Assembly: GCA_017165825.1 (NCBI GenBank)
Contig: CM029380.1
Location: 6,360,352 to 6,424,351, forward strand
Length of the DNA stretch: 64,000 nt
DNA from: Hepsetus odoe
Lineage: Eukaryota; Chordata; Actinopteri; Characiformes; Hepsetidae
Direction: 5' to 3'
The translations under genes were made by a program, and so were the position numbers. Shown here piece by piece: positions 1 to 10,257 of this stretch; the stretch's first letter is position 1; every line of letters begins with the position of its first letter. Under the pieces are notes generated by a model. It was not told the DNA's origin and did not search any database. It saw only the letters and a program-made list of their open reading frames with translations.

Positions 1-159
1 TACCATGTTCCATGTGTTAAGCCTTTAGAAGTTGCAGTTATTTCCAGCAATGATGAAATGGAATTGCTGTTTTGCATGAATTATTTTTCCGTGTGGGAAG
101 GTGTAAATGTGCTTCAGAATGTGAACACATCATATACACAGTTAAGTTATGCAAAACAG

Positions 160-176
160 CCCCCCCCCCCCCCCCC
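160..176. repeat. Poly-C tract
   Basis: An uninterrupted run of 17 C. Bases 1-159 before it are AT-rich, and I see no gene or repeat family in them. Confidence 0.9.
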
Positions 177-204
177 ATGCTGATATTTTGGTCAATTTAC
201 GTTG

Positions 205-545
205 TATAGAACAGCGGACCCCAACCTTTCTTCATGCCAAGGACTGGTTTCATGCATAACAATATTTTCACGGACCGGCATAGAAACGGCTAAAAACAAA
301 GTGCATAAACTCCTCAATCTGATGAATTAGTGGGAGCCCTGACCTTGTTTCCCTCCAACGAGCAGGTCCCATCTGGGGGTAATGGGAGACAATGACACCT
401 GAAGTGTGTTGCTCTGTGTGTTAATTTGATTTTGGTCGCTGTCACTGCCGGAAATCCCGCTTCACCAAGATAGGATGTTGGAAATGGAAACAAGGTGTTC
501 AGTGCTCCAAAGCCGAGAGCGTTTTTTTTTTTCTTCTAAATAAAA
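205..545. mobile_element. Non-autonomous hAT-like DNA transposon remnant
   Basis: The left part contains ccccaacctttctt and then cacggaccggcatag, and further on catctgggggtaatggga and cgctgtcactgccgg. From memory this order of motifs is that of a dispersed fish element of hAT type whose end begins with a 'ggtccccaacctttt' word. There is no open transposase frame, so it is a non-coding or decayed copy. Both outer limits are estimated. A repeat-library search would settle the family. Confidence 0.5.
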
Positions 546-654
546 AAATCAGTAAAATATTTTTTTTAATCAGTACTTCTGTGCGGTACTAAATGTACTA
601 TAGTGAAGTGAGTGACAACTGAAGCATCAAACTGCTGCCCCCGTCTCTCTGCAG

Positions 655-1070
655 ACAAACCGTATAGAAATATGATGCTGATGATGAACATGAGAGGATT
701 TGTTCGCAGATTTGGGACGGCCACTGCCATGAAAGGGTGTATTTGGTTTGTTTAGGTAGGTGGTAGGTGGTCCATGTCAAAGTAACTTCCAAATGTATGC
801 CAGAACTCAAAATTTCTTTATAAATGAGAACAATTCTTCAGGTTATGATTGGAGTCCATGACTATGTTCCCCATCCCATTCTAGGCACTTTTGTCGGTGG
901 TCAGGGGTCAGCCTGAACACACTGTCTGGTTTGCAGCTACTCAACCCCACGTGCAGCACACCGAGGTGGACGCGTTCTGACACCTTTCCGACAAAGCCAG
1001 CCTTAACTTCATGAGCATTTGTGCTGCAGGATCTTTTTGTAGGCTCAGACCAGATGGTAGGGTTTGGCAA
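655..1070 (-). mobile_element. Tc1/mariner-type transposon remnant, internally deleted
   Basis: Read on the minus strand, 1068-843 resembles the N-terminal, helix-turn-helix-coding part of a common fish Tc1/mariner-type transposase: a 'ctggtctgagcctac' word, a 'aaggtgtcagaacgc' word, then 'ctgacccctgaccaccg'. Minus-strand 805-700 resembles a later part of the same family (gttactttgacatgg, then accacctacctaaac and tttcatggcagtgg). The middle is missing between about 843 and 805 and several stops interrupt the frame, so this is a dead copy. Family assignment is from memory. Confidence 0.55.
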
Positions 1071-1076
1071 TGTGGC

Positions 1077-2040
1077 AAAAATATAACTTGATACTTCAAG
1101 ACTTTTTCACGATAGACAAGAAGTCATGATATTTACTTTTCTGATATAAGTTAGAAGATGTTGTGAGTGTAGTGCAGACGGTGCCCTACAAAAGTATTGG
1201 AATTGCAAGGCCAGCTCATGAGTTGCTGCTGTGCACCGAAGCGATTTGGGTTTGAGGTGATTGACTTGGCAAGTGGAAAACTTTCCACTCTTGAGTTCCT
1301 TTGTTAACTTGGCAATGTGTTTTTGATCATGCATGATAAAGCTCCTCCCTAATTGTTTGGATGGTTTTTGCAGCAACGTGTTAATTTATTTTTAACAATC
1401 ATAAAATGTATGCGCCTCTCCTTCCAGCAGCACTGACAGCTCAGGCAGGCGACAGACTTCAGAATTCATGTGAGAATGTTAATGGAGTTTATTTGATCTG
1501 TTCCAAAAGCACCTCTGGCAGCCCTTCACAGAAGCTTGTGTTCTGTATTTCATGAACACATCCTTTATTTTTTTGATATTCTGGCCTTTCCATCATGTTA
1601 TCAGAAGTTAAGACTTTGTTCAAGAAATAATAAATATTAACTGCGAGAACTCTTAACGCTGCCCTGTGGAAGATCGTGGCGTCACTGCCACTTGTTTCAG
1701 TTTGTAAAACTGCTCTTACAGTCAGCAGCTGCTTTTGTTTTCCTAGAGCAGCTTCAACTTCAGTGTCTGGTACTCAGTAAAGCTGTGGTTTCCTTTTTTA
1801 AAGGACATTCCTAATAATGGCAATGTCACATGTTTGTGAAATGCACTTAATTGCTTTCCTCAATAGACGGCTCTCTGGGCTTTGTGTTGTTGTGAAATCC
1901 AAAGCTTCAAGTGAGATTAGATTTATTTCCTGTTTAAATAAGCAGTCTAACAAGACATGTCTGTCTTGATATAACATCAATCACCTGTCGGCCTCTCCTG
2001 TTCCAATACTTTTGCTCATAAAAAAAAAAAAAGAAGTTAA
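1077..2040. other. Intergenic stretch with possible Tc1 fragments
   Basis: No gene is seen. The minus strand of about 1376-1107 has a weak frame containing KSGKFSTCQVNHLKPKSL and QFQYF, which loosely resembles the region around the second aspartate of a Tc1 transposase. The plus strand near 2000-2020 (tgttccaatacttttgctca) matches a phrase common near Tc1 3' ends. Both are short and degraded. Confidence 0.3.
1389..1449 (+). repeat. Short dispersed direct repeat, copy 1
   Basis: About 60 bp including gcgcctctccttccagcagc followed by cagctcaggcagg. It recurs about 800 bp downstream at 2187-2252. The shared block has a pyrimidine run and CAG, so it mimics a splice acceptor, but no reading frame is shared. 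Its origin is unknown. Confidence 0.7.
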
Positions 2041-2152
2041 AAATCTGACCTTGCGTCATGTTTTGATCCCAAGTTCAAACCTCTTCAGGGCAGAAGATTG
2101 GCCTGGATTTTGGGAGGGGCTGAATAATTAGTCTGTGCTTTAGATTGTGTGT

Positions 2153-2186
2153 GTTGTTTGTTTGTTTGTTTGTTTGTTTGTTTGTT
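2153..2186. repeat. (TTTG)n microsatellite
   Basis: Tandem tttg units directly before the second copy of the short direct repeat. Confidence 0.9.
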
Positions 2187-2252
2187 TTTAATATAACGGT
2201 CATCAAATATATGCGCCTCTCCTTCCAGCAGCACTTCGCAGCTCAGGCAGGT
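2187..2252 (+). repeat. Short dispersed direct repeat, copy 2
   Basis: Second copy of the block at 1389-1449, sharing tatgcgcctctccttccag and cagctcaggcagg with small differences between them. Here the block is followed by gtgaaa, a passable splice donor; copy 1 has gcgaca at that place. The rest of 2253-2880 holds nothing I can name. Confidence 0.7.
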
Positions 2253-2906
2253 GAAAATGTTCAATCAATACCATGTGTGTTCGCAAGCAGAACCAAAAAT
2301 AGTTTATAGATTTGAAATAAGAATTATTTGCACACTTTTTATGTTGTTGTTTCCCATATCTGACATTAACCTCAACACACTCAACTTCCATTCTCACTGA
2401 AGTGTTATTTTCTTTTTTCCGTGAAAAATGGAAAGCACTTGCTGGAACTCTTCATTTTCAGAGAGGAGGAAGCGTGACGGTTATAGTTACGCAACAGTGT
2501 TGTGTGTTGACTATATGTGCAGGCTGGAATGTTGTGGTCAGAGTTTTTATTTGGGGACATGATTGATTATTGAGCATTTACATTTTTCCAAAATCACTTT
2601 AACATGTAAAAGTGGTCATTACCAGCAAAAAAAAAAACAAAAAACACGCAACCCTGAATTCTTGAGGGGTGACCGTTCAAGTTATCTAAAGCAGGAACTT
2701 TCTTTAGTTTTGGTTTGGGTCAGTTTTTGTTTTTAACTGGGGAAATAAATGGTAAAAAATGACCCGTTACTTTGGAATACATTGTACAAAGGTCATAAAA
2801 CTGTTTAATTATTGGGGTCAATGACAATTTTGGGGATGAGAGAGTGAAACTGAGGAACAGAAGCAGGTTGTCTGACCTAATGTTGGTGCTTTCTGGTGTT
2901 TTACAG

Positions 2907-3005
2907 GAGGGCGTTATGCGCAGCGTGTCGAGATGGCGCACTGTGACCATGATCGCTGCTGTGGCCTTCATCACTGCCGTTGTCTACTGGAGAAGAACTC
3001 GCTGA
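2907..3005 (+). CDS. Terminal coding exon of an unidentified tail-anchored protein (partial)
   Basis: An AG acceptor (ggtgttttacag) precedes 32 codons and TGA. Their product runs from EGVMRSVSRWRTV through a hydrophobic stretch of about 14 residues (TMIAAVAFITAVVYW) to the basic end RRTR. Arginines on both sides of one C-terminal hydrophobic segment is the layout of a tail anchor, or of the last membrane span of a longer protein. The upstream exons lie before the window or were not recognised, so the protein cannot be named. The two other frames are either closed at once (TGA after 13 codons) or give a cysteine/histidine-rich product ending in TAA. No family was recognised; a mitochondrial or ER tail anchor is only a guess from the short span and basic tail. 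The acceptor phase is 0 if this frame is right. Confidence 0.45.
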   Translation, partial: EGVMRSVSRWRTVTMIAAVAFITAVVYWRRTR

Positions 3006-4535
3006 CTTTCTTGGCATAAAAGCCTAAAGTTGATGAAAAGGAAAAATGGTCACATTGTTAGTGGGACATGTGATCTTCAAAATTGATATCAGGACCAGTA
3101 ATACGTCACTGATTGACGCTATTGAAATATATTGACCAAACATTCTCGTTGGGCACGGGATAAAAAACATACAACCTCTTGATGCCTTACATGTTGCGTG
3201 ACAATGCAGTAGACACTGTACACTTTGTTTTAATTTTTAATTTTTTTTTTTTTTTTTTTAATTTTTTTTTTTTTTACTTTTTTCAAATTCCTTTGTGTTC
3301 TATTGAGGTGAGGAACTATTTATTAACAAAGAAAAGCTTTTTTTTTTTTATTCTCCCTACTGTGGCTTTTTACAATCAGGGATTCCACTCCTCTTCACAC
3401 CAGCTCATATATTTTGTGCCAAGAAATTCTAGCCCTACCTCGAACTGGTGAATTATCTGGGACCAGTTTCTTGCATTACCTAATTTTGATCTTAAATGGT
3501 GCACCAATTGAATTTTTTTACACTTAAATGTCTTTTTTTTGCCATAACTTTAAGGGTTTTTTTTTTTTTTTTTTAAATAATGTTTTCTTTGTTTTGTATG
3601 TAGTCCTTTCCACTCTATCTGTGAATGTGTAACCTATCGATAAGCAATATTGCAGAGGTAACAACTTCTGTGTTAATGTAACAGTTTGCAAAAAAAAAAA
3701 AATAATAATGTAAACAGTTTTCCTCTTACCTCAGCCATGACACATTTGGTGTCCAAATTTAGCTTCTTAATTGCTGGGCCTATGAACTAAGGAAAGAAGT
3801 CAATGGTCATCCAAATCTTTTTGTCCCCATAACTTTTCTCGGTCTGCTGACGACACATCCTGTTCTTCATTAAGGAGGCGTACACTTGCCACACCAAATG
3901 CTTTAAACAACCTTTTAAACAACAGGGTCAGTTTTGATGAACCACTCCAAGAGCAAGAGTGAGCTGCTTTTGCTGTGCATGGCACTGACCAATAAAAAAT
4001 ACGGAGGCCTCGAATACTAGTCAGTTCTCAGCCCTGATGCTCTCTGAAAAGGCTTCGCACAGGGATGATGTGTTAGTTTTTATAGCTCACTGTGAGTTTT
4101 CTACAAGTCAAACAATGAAGAGCTGAAAGTGGAATTTTTGATGTGTTTTAACAGCCTATATTTGAGTTAATATTCACTGTTAAACTCCAAATGCTTGATT
4201 AAAAATGCAGCGTTTGCACAGAACTATTTCTATAGGACTTGGATGCAATAGATTGCCAGTAGAACACACTCTGTATCATTAAAAACTGAGGCCTTCTAGA
4301 AGTACCACTGTATCCTGACATCTGATTTGTGGTATGGTGCTTGCTGAAACGTTCTTTATCACTTTTGCAACTGACTATTTTTGAAGGAAATTGGTCCTTA
4401 ATTGATGAAAATTTGTTTGTGTAGATGATAAGGGGACTGCAAAGATTTGACATCTCTATTTTTCTTCTCTGAATTGTCCTAAATGGCGGGGGAGCAGTTT
4501 TTTACTTGGTCATTGTTTACACCAGAATAAATGTG
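3006..4535 (+). other. Presumed 3' UTR and flank of the tail-anchor exon
   Basis: AT-rich non-coding sequence with T runs at about 3239-3275 and 3557-3574. AATAAA occurs at 3991-3996 and 4526-4531, either of which could serve as polyadenylation signal. No other gene is seen here. Confidence 0.3.
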
Positions 4536-4649
4536 ATCAGGCAACACGCAGAGTTGGATCATTTTTATAGGCTAAAAATGTTGAATTGTGTTGTTCACTG
4601 TGCTATGACCGTGTGTTGGATTTATTCTTTTTTTCCTCCACCCCGTCAG

Positions 4650-4781
4650 TAGTATCGCGCTCTTGAATGGCCATGTTCTGAGGCTCACGCTGCCCCCACA
4701 TGTCTTCCTCCATGGCATTTTCTTTGAGCCTGCCTCAGACACATCAGGCCCATCAGACTGCGAGAAGGAAAGCAGTGGCAG
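4650..4781 (+). CDS. Candidate internal coding exon, unknown protein
   Basis: A strong polypyrimidine tract and AG (ctccaccccgtcag) precede 132 nt with one open frame, and a GT donor follows (ggcag|gtggtg). The frame starts after one nucleotide and gives 43 residues beginning SIALLNGHVLRLTLPPHVF and ending DCEKESSG, leaving two bases (AG) of a split codon. That phase is compatible with the candidate exon at 7319, where the join would read AGG (Arg). No domain was recognised. The opposite strand is also open, so a conserved non-coding element is a real alternative. Confidence 0.3.
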
Positions 4782-6559
4782 GTGGTGGGCTGCTTGCTGT
4801 GTCATCATTTCCTGTTGTAATTAGAACCACGCATGTTCGGGAAGGGGAAGAGAGTTTGCAGTGTGTCCGTTGGTCCATTACCCTGGCGGACCACTAGAAA
4901 GAGGCTCCATGTGTGTGAGCTGCAGGGAAGTTGTTTCCTTCCTCTTGTCTCTCCTCGCCTGCACTGCCTTAAATTGAAGCATATGGGTGTGGGCTGAGCT
5001 TTGGGGGGTGTTTTTTTTGCATGCTAAGGGACAAGTGTAACCCTTAATACCTCAGGGCTAGTCATCAATGGCGTAAATTAACGTGCTCAGTAAGCTAAAT
5101 TGTAATTTGGAGCAGAAACGTATGAATTTAAATGCTGAAACCCTTAAAAGTCCTATATTTTGCTCTGCACTTTGATTGAAACTATCAAACAATTCACATG
5201 ATTTACTAAAAATCAAGAATAGGGTTCAAGTATTACAGCAAGCACTTTGCCCTAAAAGGCCATAGTCTTAATTCCAGTCATAACAGCATGCAGTGATTAG
5301 CTGTAACCACAAGATGTCAGATCAAACCCGCAAAAAATGTCCAAGCTCTTTGCGAAATCTCCACTGGTTGGAAAGCAAGCTTTATGAGTCACTACAATAA
5401 AAGCTTTTAGGTTGATAATCTTGAAAAGCCCTTATCTGTAGCTGCAAACACAAAGTTGAAGTAATTACACGCTAGGGTCACGGCTCACGCTCCAGCAGCA
5501 GTGTGTGAAAATCAGTGAGCGCGGACCGTTGATAGGATTTCTGTAATACCTCATGCCTCTGTACAATTACACCAAAAAGGAAGGGCCTTATTACAGAGCA
5601 TGAGCAGATTTCCAAGGCTGTGTGTTGATAGTTGAGGCTGGGTGGGTCTGTAATCTGCAATAAATTTCTTGTTCCAGATGAGCAGTGCTTGCTTATGTGA
5701 CTTCAACAAGGTGTGAGCAATTTGCACAAATTCCCACAAGCCAAATGCCTTGCCTTTATTCTTTAAATGCCCTTGTGTGGCTTTGCATGTTGTAACCCAA
5801 TGGATAAAACAGAAGAAACTCCATTTCAAGAAACAAACTGGAATTATTGCAGAGTCATGAGTCATAATCATGACCAGTAGCGATTATTTTAAATTCAGCC
5901 CATAAACCACTGAGTAAATCTTGTAGTTGAGAGCAAATTTGAACGACTTGTTCCAACAGATAGGCAAAAGACCCCTCACTGCTCTCCCTTTAATATTGTC
6001 CTGCAAGTGTGATCAGTGTATCACGGCAGTCATGACGTATCGGAGCATCTTTATGCTTACGTGCAATAATCTGATGTTCCCTTAGTTTTGCAACATATGG
6101 TCCCGTCTGCGGCCCATCATCTGGTAGAATGAGCATTGTTTAAACTTCTAAACCCACCAATAAAGAGTTAAGAGCCATGGTATTGTTCAGTTGTCACTGT
6201 GGTGGAAGCAAAAAAGACCTCCTCTAAGTGTGCACATCGTGAAGCATTTTAGCTGCTGGACCATGCTAAAACGAGCAGTATGCAAACCATTACCATCTAA
6301 AGTCTGTAGAATTACTTTTGACTGGGCTGGAAATGGCAATAATGAGTTACTGACAGCGGCTATAAAATGTCCATTATAAAGCAGACCAAATTCCCAGCTC
6401 TACTTCTTATATTTTACACCCCACCCCTCCCAAGATGTTCATGTTTGCTCCAGTTTATTCCCACAGTGTGCACATCAGGACAGGAGGACTGGACAGTAGA
6501 TGTTAAACTGCTCATACGTGAATGTGTTTGTCTGTTTGTTTATCTTGCGATAGACTGGG
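4782..6559. other. Intron or intergenic DNA without recognised features
   Basis: If the candidate exons on either side are real, this would be intron. I see AT-rich complex sequence, no repeat family that I recognise and no other exon with splice signals. Confidence 0.4.
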
Positions 6560-6672
6560 GAACTGGTCGGGGTTTTTCCAACATTTTGGCCTATGAACGC
6601 TGGGACAGGCTACAGTTTGCCTACATCCCTGGTTGGGATAATCAGATATTGATGGATAAATGGATTTTATTA
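6560..6672 (+). repeat. LINE-derived SINE tail fragment
   Basis: Contains gaacgctgggacaggctaca, then ccctggttgggataatc and attgatggataaatgg. This is a degraded copy of the 'gctgggataggct ... ggataag ... atggatgg' tail found also at 9977-10257 and 26425-26475 in this window. Confidence 0.6.
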
Positions 6673-7318
6673 CTCCACACATCAGCCCTTGCATCCAAAC
6701 AGGCAATCCTGATGACCTCCTTTCTGAGTTGCTGCTCTGTAAGGCGACATATTCAAAAACTAGTCTGGAGTGAAACACTCCATATACGATCATTATGAAG
6801 TGACAGTGCAATACCACCATTTTTCTACTCGTTGAACTCTTAACTTTCAAAAAAGCAAGGAAAACTAGGATTCCCATGTGGGCCCTTTTAAACAGACAAA
6901 TCTGATTTTTTCTATGAAAAAGCAAAATGTCATGTAAAGTGACGACTTGCTCGAACATGGCTATACATCTATTTTCATTATGTTTGAAGGGTTGATTCAG
7001 CCTCCGGGGTGTTGCTGCATCGCCGCTGTGATTTGCGTTTCCTGCTTCCAAGACAGTTTCGACGGTAGGACTTGCCTAATCAAGCGGAAGTCATGTTGAG
7101 AATGTCAGCGTTTGTTTATGTGGTTGTGTACTATTTCAGCCCCAAGGAACCCTAACACAACTGCTTTCTGGTCCACAGTGACGTCACTGAGAGTTGTTGT
7201 TCATGTACTGTGGTGGGATGGAGATAACAGACTTATATAACAGGATGACACCTCTAGTGAGCTAAATCACAGTTGCCAAAGGGTTCATTTTTTGCATGCT
7301 GTGTTTGTTGCTTTTTAG
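6673..7318. other. Non-coding stretch, nothing recognised
   Basis: Unremarkable complex sequence; no open frame with splice signals was found before the acceptor at 7317-7318. Confidence 0.4.
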
Positions 7319-7397
7319 GAGTCAGGTTGATGTGGTAACTCTCCACTATCCTCGTGAATTGTTCCAGTACATCAGCTTCGTAGATCCTCATTGCTGA
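7319..7397 (+). other. Candidate exon, in phase with 4650-4781
   Basis: The acceptor tgtttgttgctttttag is good. After one leading G (completing the AG left by the exon at 4650) the frame reads SQVDVVTLHYPRELFQYISF and then VDPHC and TGA at 7395-7397. A weak GTAGAT donor at 7380 could instead lead on, in phase 0, to the candidate exon at 8308. I recognise no domain. Another frame just downstream also reads through about 20 residues, so the coding claim is weak. Confidence 0.22.
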
Positions 7398-7937
7398 CCT
7401 GTATGGACCCCTGTGGTTCATGTGCCCTCTTTTGCTCTGTGGGACAATGCGAGGAAGCTGTTAGACCTTAAACACTTTCCGCTTCTGGCTCAAGAGGCGT
7501 CACAAACCAATGTTTGGGAACTCGTGTGGTCTGCAAGGTTGGCCTAGGTGAGGGCCATGGCAAAATGAACTCTTAGCAGCTTTTTATAGCTATTGATAGC
7601 TATTTAAATTTGTGACCAATTCAATTTGTAAATTCATGACTTTCCAGGACAGATTCTGATTTATATACAGCCACATTGGTTGCCAATTTTTTGTTGATCT
7701 TTTTAAGTCATTTATTAAACAATAGCAATCATTATAGGGGACAAATCAACAGATATTAGGTACAAATAAACAATATTTTAATATTTTCATAAACAGAAAA
7801 TGTAATTAATTGCACATAAGTCTATAAAAATTGGGGTATGCTTGTCCTGTGCCGATTTTTTTGTACGATCTTTATTAGTCTTTGTAAAACCAAAAGCTGA
7901 CACTGTGTGGGCCAAATGAACGAATGTGGCTTTAATA

Positions 7938-8140
7938 AGTGGAAGTGACTAATTGTCGCTGTAAAACAAGGCACAGCACAACATAACAAAATGCAACCTC
8001 TGCTGCAGGGGCAGCTATTTAAGGCACCTGGGAAGCAGTGTTGGGGACGTTACCTTGCAAGGGTACCTCAAAGCAACCTACTGGTCTGAGATTTGAACCC
8101 ACAACCTTCCAATCCTGGGGCCAACTCCCCAAACTTACAA
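7938..8140 (-). repeat. tRNA-derived SINE (family A)
   Basis: Diverged minus-strand copy of the SINE at 15395-15650. It shares gggcagctattta, the 'cacctgggaagcagtg' word, gggtacctcaaagcaacct and the B-box-like gagatttgaaccca. The tail side (gtggaagtgactaattgtcg) is at the low-coordinate end. Confidence 0.7.
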
Positions 8141-8307
8141 ACTTCTTAGCTACTTTTTTCTTTGTGACATTGTCCTTAAAGTGAGTCCCTGATGAGGGAC
8201 AAGACTTTAGTCAGAGTATGTTTCTAAATAAGCAAAAAAAAAAAAAAAAACTATCAGCAAGAATATTTTGAAAGTGAATTTGTCTCTGGGTGTTTCCATT
8301 TTTACAG

Positions 8308-8790
8308 CAGGGGGTGATGGGAGACTTACGCAGGCCATCCACCGTAAAGCCAGAGGGCTGTGGAACCTTCGTCAGAGTCGGTCTGTGTGCGTCCATGGAC
8401 TGGACTGTCTCTTTGCAGTGTGGAGTCCATCACAGCTTCGCTCTGTAGGAACTCCACAGGTGACCCCCCCCCACCCTCCCACAGCAGGCTCCCCTCTGCG
8501 TCATAGGCGGCAGCTCACTGCTGCCTGGTGCTGCCGTTCCGCATGGACAACAAGCTTACTCTCATCAGGGTGTCCTCTCTGACTCATTGCCAAGGGCTGC
8601 AGAGTTTCACCTAAATCATGGAAAGGTTAGAGCTTAAAGTAACATCCTCCACTGTGACCTCAATGAAATGGCGCATCACAACTTCCTCAAGGAAACGACT
8701 TGTCTTTAAGTTCCAGTGGACTGATAAATGAACAACTGCCATCCTTTCTAGAAAAGAAACTTAAAGTGTGAAAATAAAGTGTTTTGTCTT
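8308..8790 (+). other. Candidate 3' terminal exon with poly(A) signal
   Basis: After the acceptor catttttacag a phase-0 frame of 46 codons runs to TAG at 8446-8448 (QGVMGDLRRPSTVKPEGCG, later VSLQCGVHHSFAL). The last words faintly resemble the 'CG..H..AL' core of RCC1 repeats. A GC-rich stretch follows to about 8580, then AATAAA at 8773-8778 with a T/G-rich sequence after it, as expected for a 3' end. A different frame (8268-8582) is open even longer, so the true coding frame, if any, is not certain. Confidence 0.22.
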
Positions 8791-8929
8791 AGTAAGGCAT
8801 GAGTATATTTTATCTGATCTCTTGTGCAGGCCCTGTAATAATGCTCTTACTTTATTGTTAAGTTTTGATTGAAATCCTTCTTCTTTTCCTTTTCTTTTTC
8901 TTTTCTTTAATGGCTGCTTCTTTAATGGT

Positions 8930-9164
8930 TACTACAGCTCTGCACATCACCCTTGACACCCTCCTGAAAGGGATCCTTTCCCTTTCAAATTTGTGTAAAA
9001 CAATCAGGTTAGAAACTCCGCTGCCATCTCTCCTGGACACGTCCATGCTCCCACAGGTATGTCTTCTCGACCAACAGCCTTTCCATTCTTCATCCTCTTC
9101 ATCGCCTTACTTTCATCCTGCTAATTCGCTGAACTTTCTGGTTCACTATCCTCACATCATTAAA

Positions 9165-9198
<34 letters not shown>

Positions 9199-9440
9199 CT
9201 CAAGTACTCTTTCCAATTTGTGCAACACGCTCTGCTCACTTGTAAGTACGTTTCCATTGCTATCCTTAATCGCCCCTGACCTGCTGCACACCTTTCTCAG
9301 CTCTGTATCTCTGTCTAGCCAATCAGTCAAAGTCCTTTTCTGCCTCCTTACTGTCCAACCTCTCATACAATTCAGCAAACACCTTATCTTTAGCCTTTGC
9401 TGCTGCTTTCTTCACCCTGCACCTCATCTCCTTGTACTCC
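8930..9440 (-). mobile_element. Degraded non-LTR retrotransposon fragment (probable)
   Basis: The plus strand contains phrases I associate with the antisense of the first part of the fish LINE seen at 23225-24560: ctcctggacacgtccatgct, attcgctgaactttctggtt, and cacctcatctccttgtactc. A (TC)n tract sits inside at 9169-9195. No long frame survives. The assignment is from memory and should be confirmed by a repeat search. Confidence 0.35.
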
Positions 9441-9976
9441 TGTTTAATTTTGCATTGATTCCACATGACCAGGCCAGTGATAAATATACTGGTGATGCTG
9501 AATGCGGAGTGGTCGGAACCCCTTTATATTGACACCTTGTATCTTTAGGCACTTTGCAGCTTGTTGCAGTAAAACATTTGTTCCCATTTCTTTCATTTAA
9601 TCGACTCAATATGCCAAAGCCTAAAATAGTGTTTGGATTTTGTTCTGAAGTTGATTTCCTAGCAAAATGTAAAAAAGGGGTGGCTTAATTCTTTTGCACT
9701 GTTCTGTATAATTAACACATGCAGCCCTCTCCTTTTTTGTACTGGGTTGCACATCCCTTTTTCATAAATGTCTCAAAATGTTCTGATTTACATGCACAGA
9801 ATCAGCCATAAACTTGCATTATGAATGTCCAAGGATCATGTCTGAAATAACCAGGTCATTTGCTGAACGAAACTTAAAATAATTCACTCAAAGAAGAGTC
9901 AAAGAAACATTGAGCTTTGCCTGTAATCAAGACATCAGTGTGTTTCCTAGTAATGGATGATCTTCTGGTGCAAAAC
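9441..9976. other. Non-coding stretch, nothing recognised
   Basis: AT-rich complex sequence without exon signals or a repeat that I recognise. Confidence 0.45.
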
Positions 9977-10257
9977 TGAGGTGCAGTGGTTAGTGCAGCG
10001 AGCGGGTTCTGAGTTCACTTTTCAGCCTGGTCCCTTACTGTGTCCATTTTGTTCTTCCTGAGTGTGTGTGGATTTCCTTGACTGTGTGTAAATGTATTTT
10101 TCTGTGTGTCTGCCCTGTGATGTAATGGTGACCTGTCCAGGGCTCTCCATTTGCCCTTTGAGTACTGGGATAGGCTTCAGTACCCCCTACAATCCTGCTT
10201 AGGAAAAGCTTCTCAGATAATGGATGGATGGATATATGGATGGATAGATGGATGGAG
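9977..10257 (+). repeat. SINE with LINE-type tail and (GGAT)n end (family B)
   Basis: A tRNA-like head (aggtgcagtggttagtgcag) leads to a body and the tail phrase ggtgacctgtccagggctct, tactgggataggcttcagta and ggaaaagcttctcag. It ends in (GGAT)n/(GATA)n at 10219-10257. This is the common fish arrangement of a tRNA-derived SINE whose 3' end copies a LINE tail. Confidence 0.7.

Noticed and set aside
655..755. Apparent exon after a good acceptor (ctctctgcag) with a 32-codon methionine-rich frame
   Set aside because: The interval overlaps minus-strand Tc1/mariner remnant sequence (700-805), the frame ends in TAG, and no donor continues it.
6367..7051. 143- and 179-codon frames on opposite strands
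   Set aside because: They overlap a SINE/LINE tail at 6560-6672 and contain no recognisable domain.
7388..7460. Frame with LIADLYGPLW recalling Yip1-family membrane proteins
   Set aside because: The match is only a few residues, the next residues do not fit, and no splice-compatible exon includes it.
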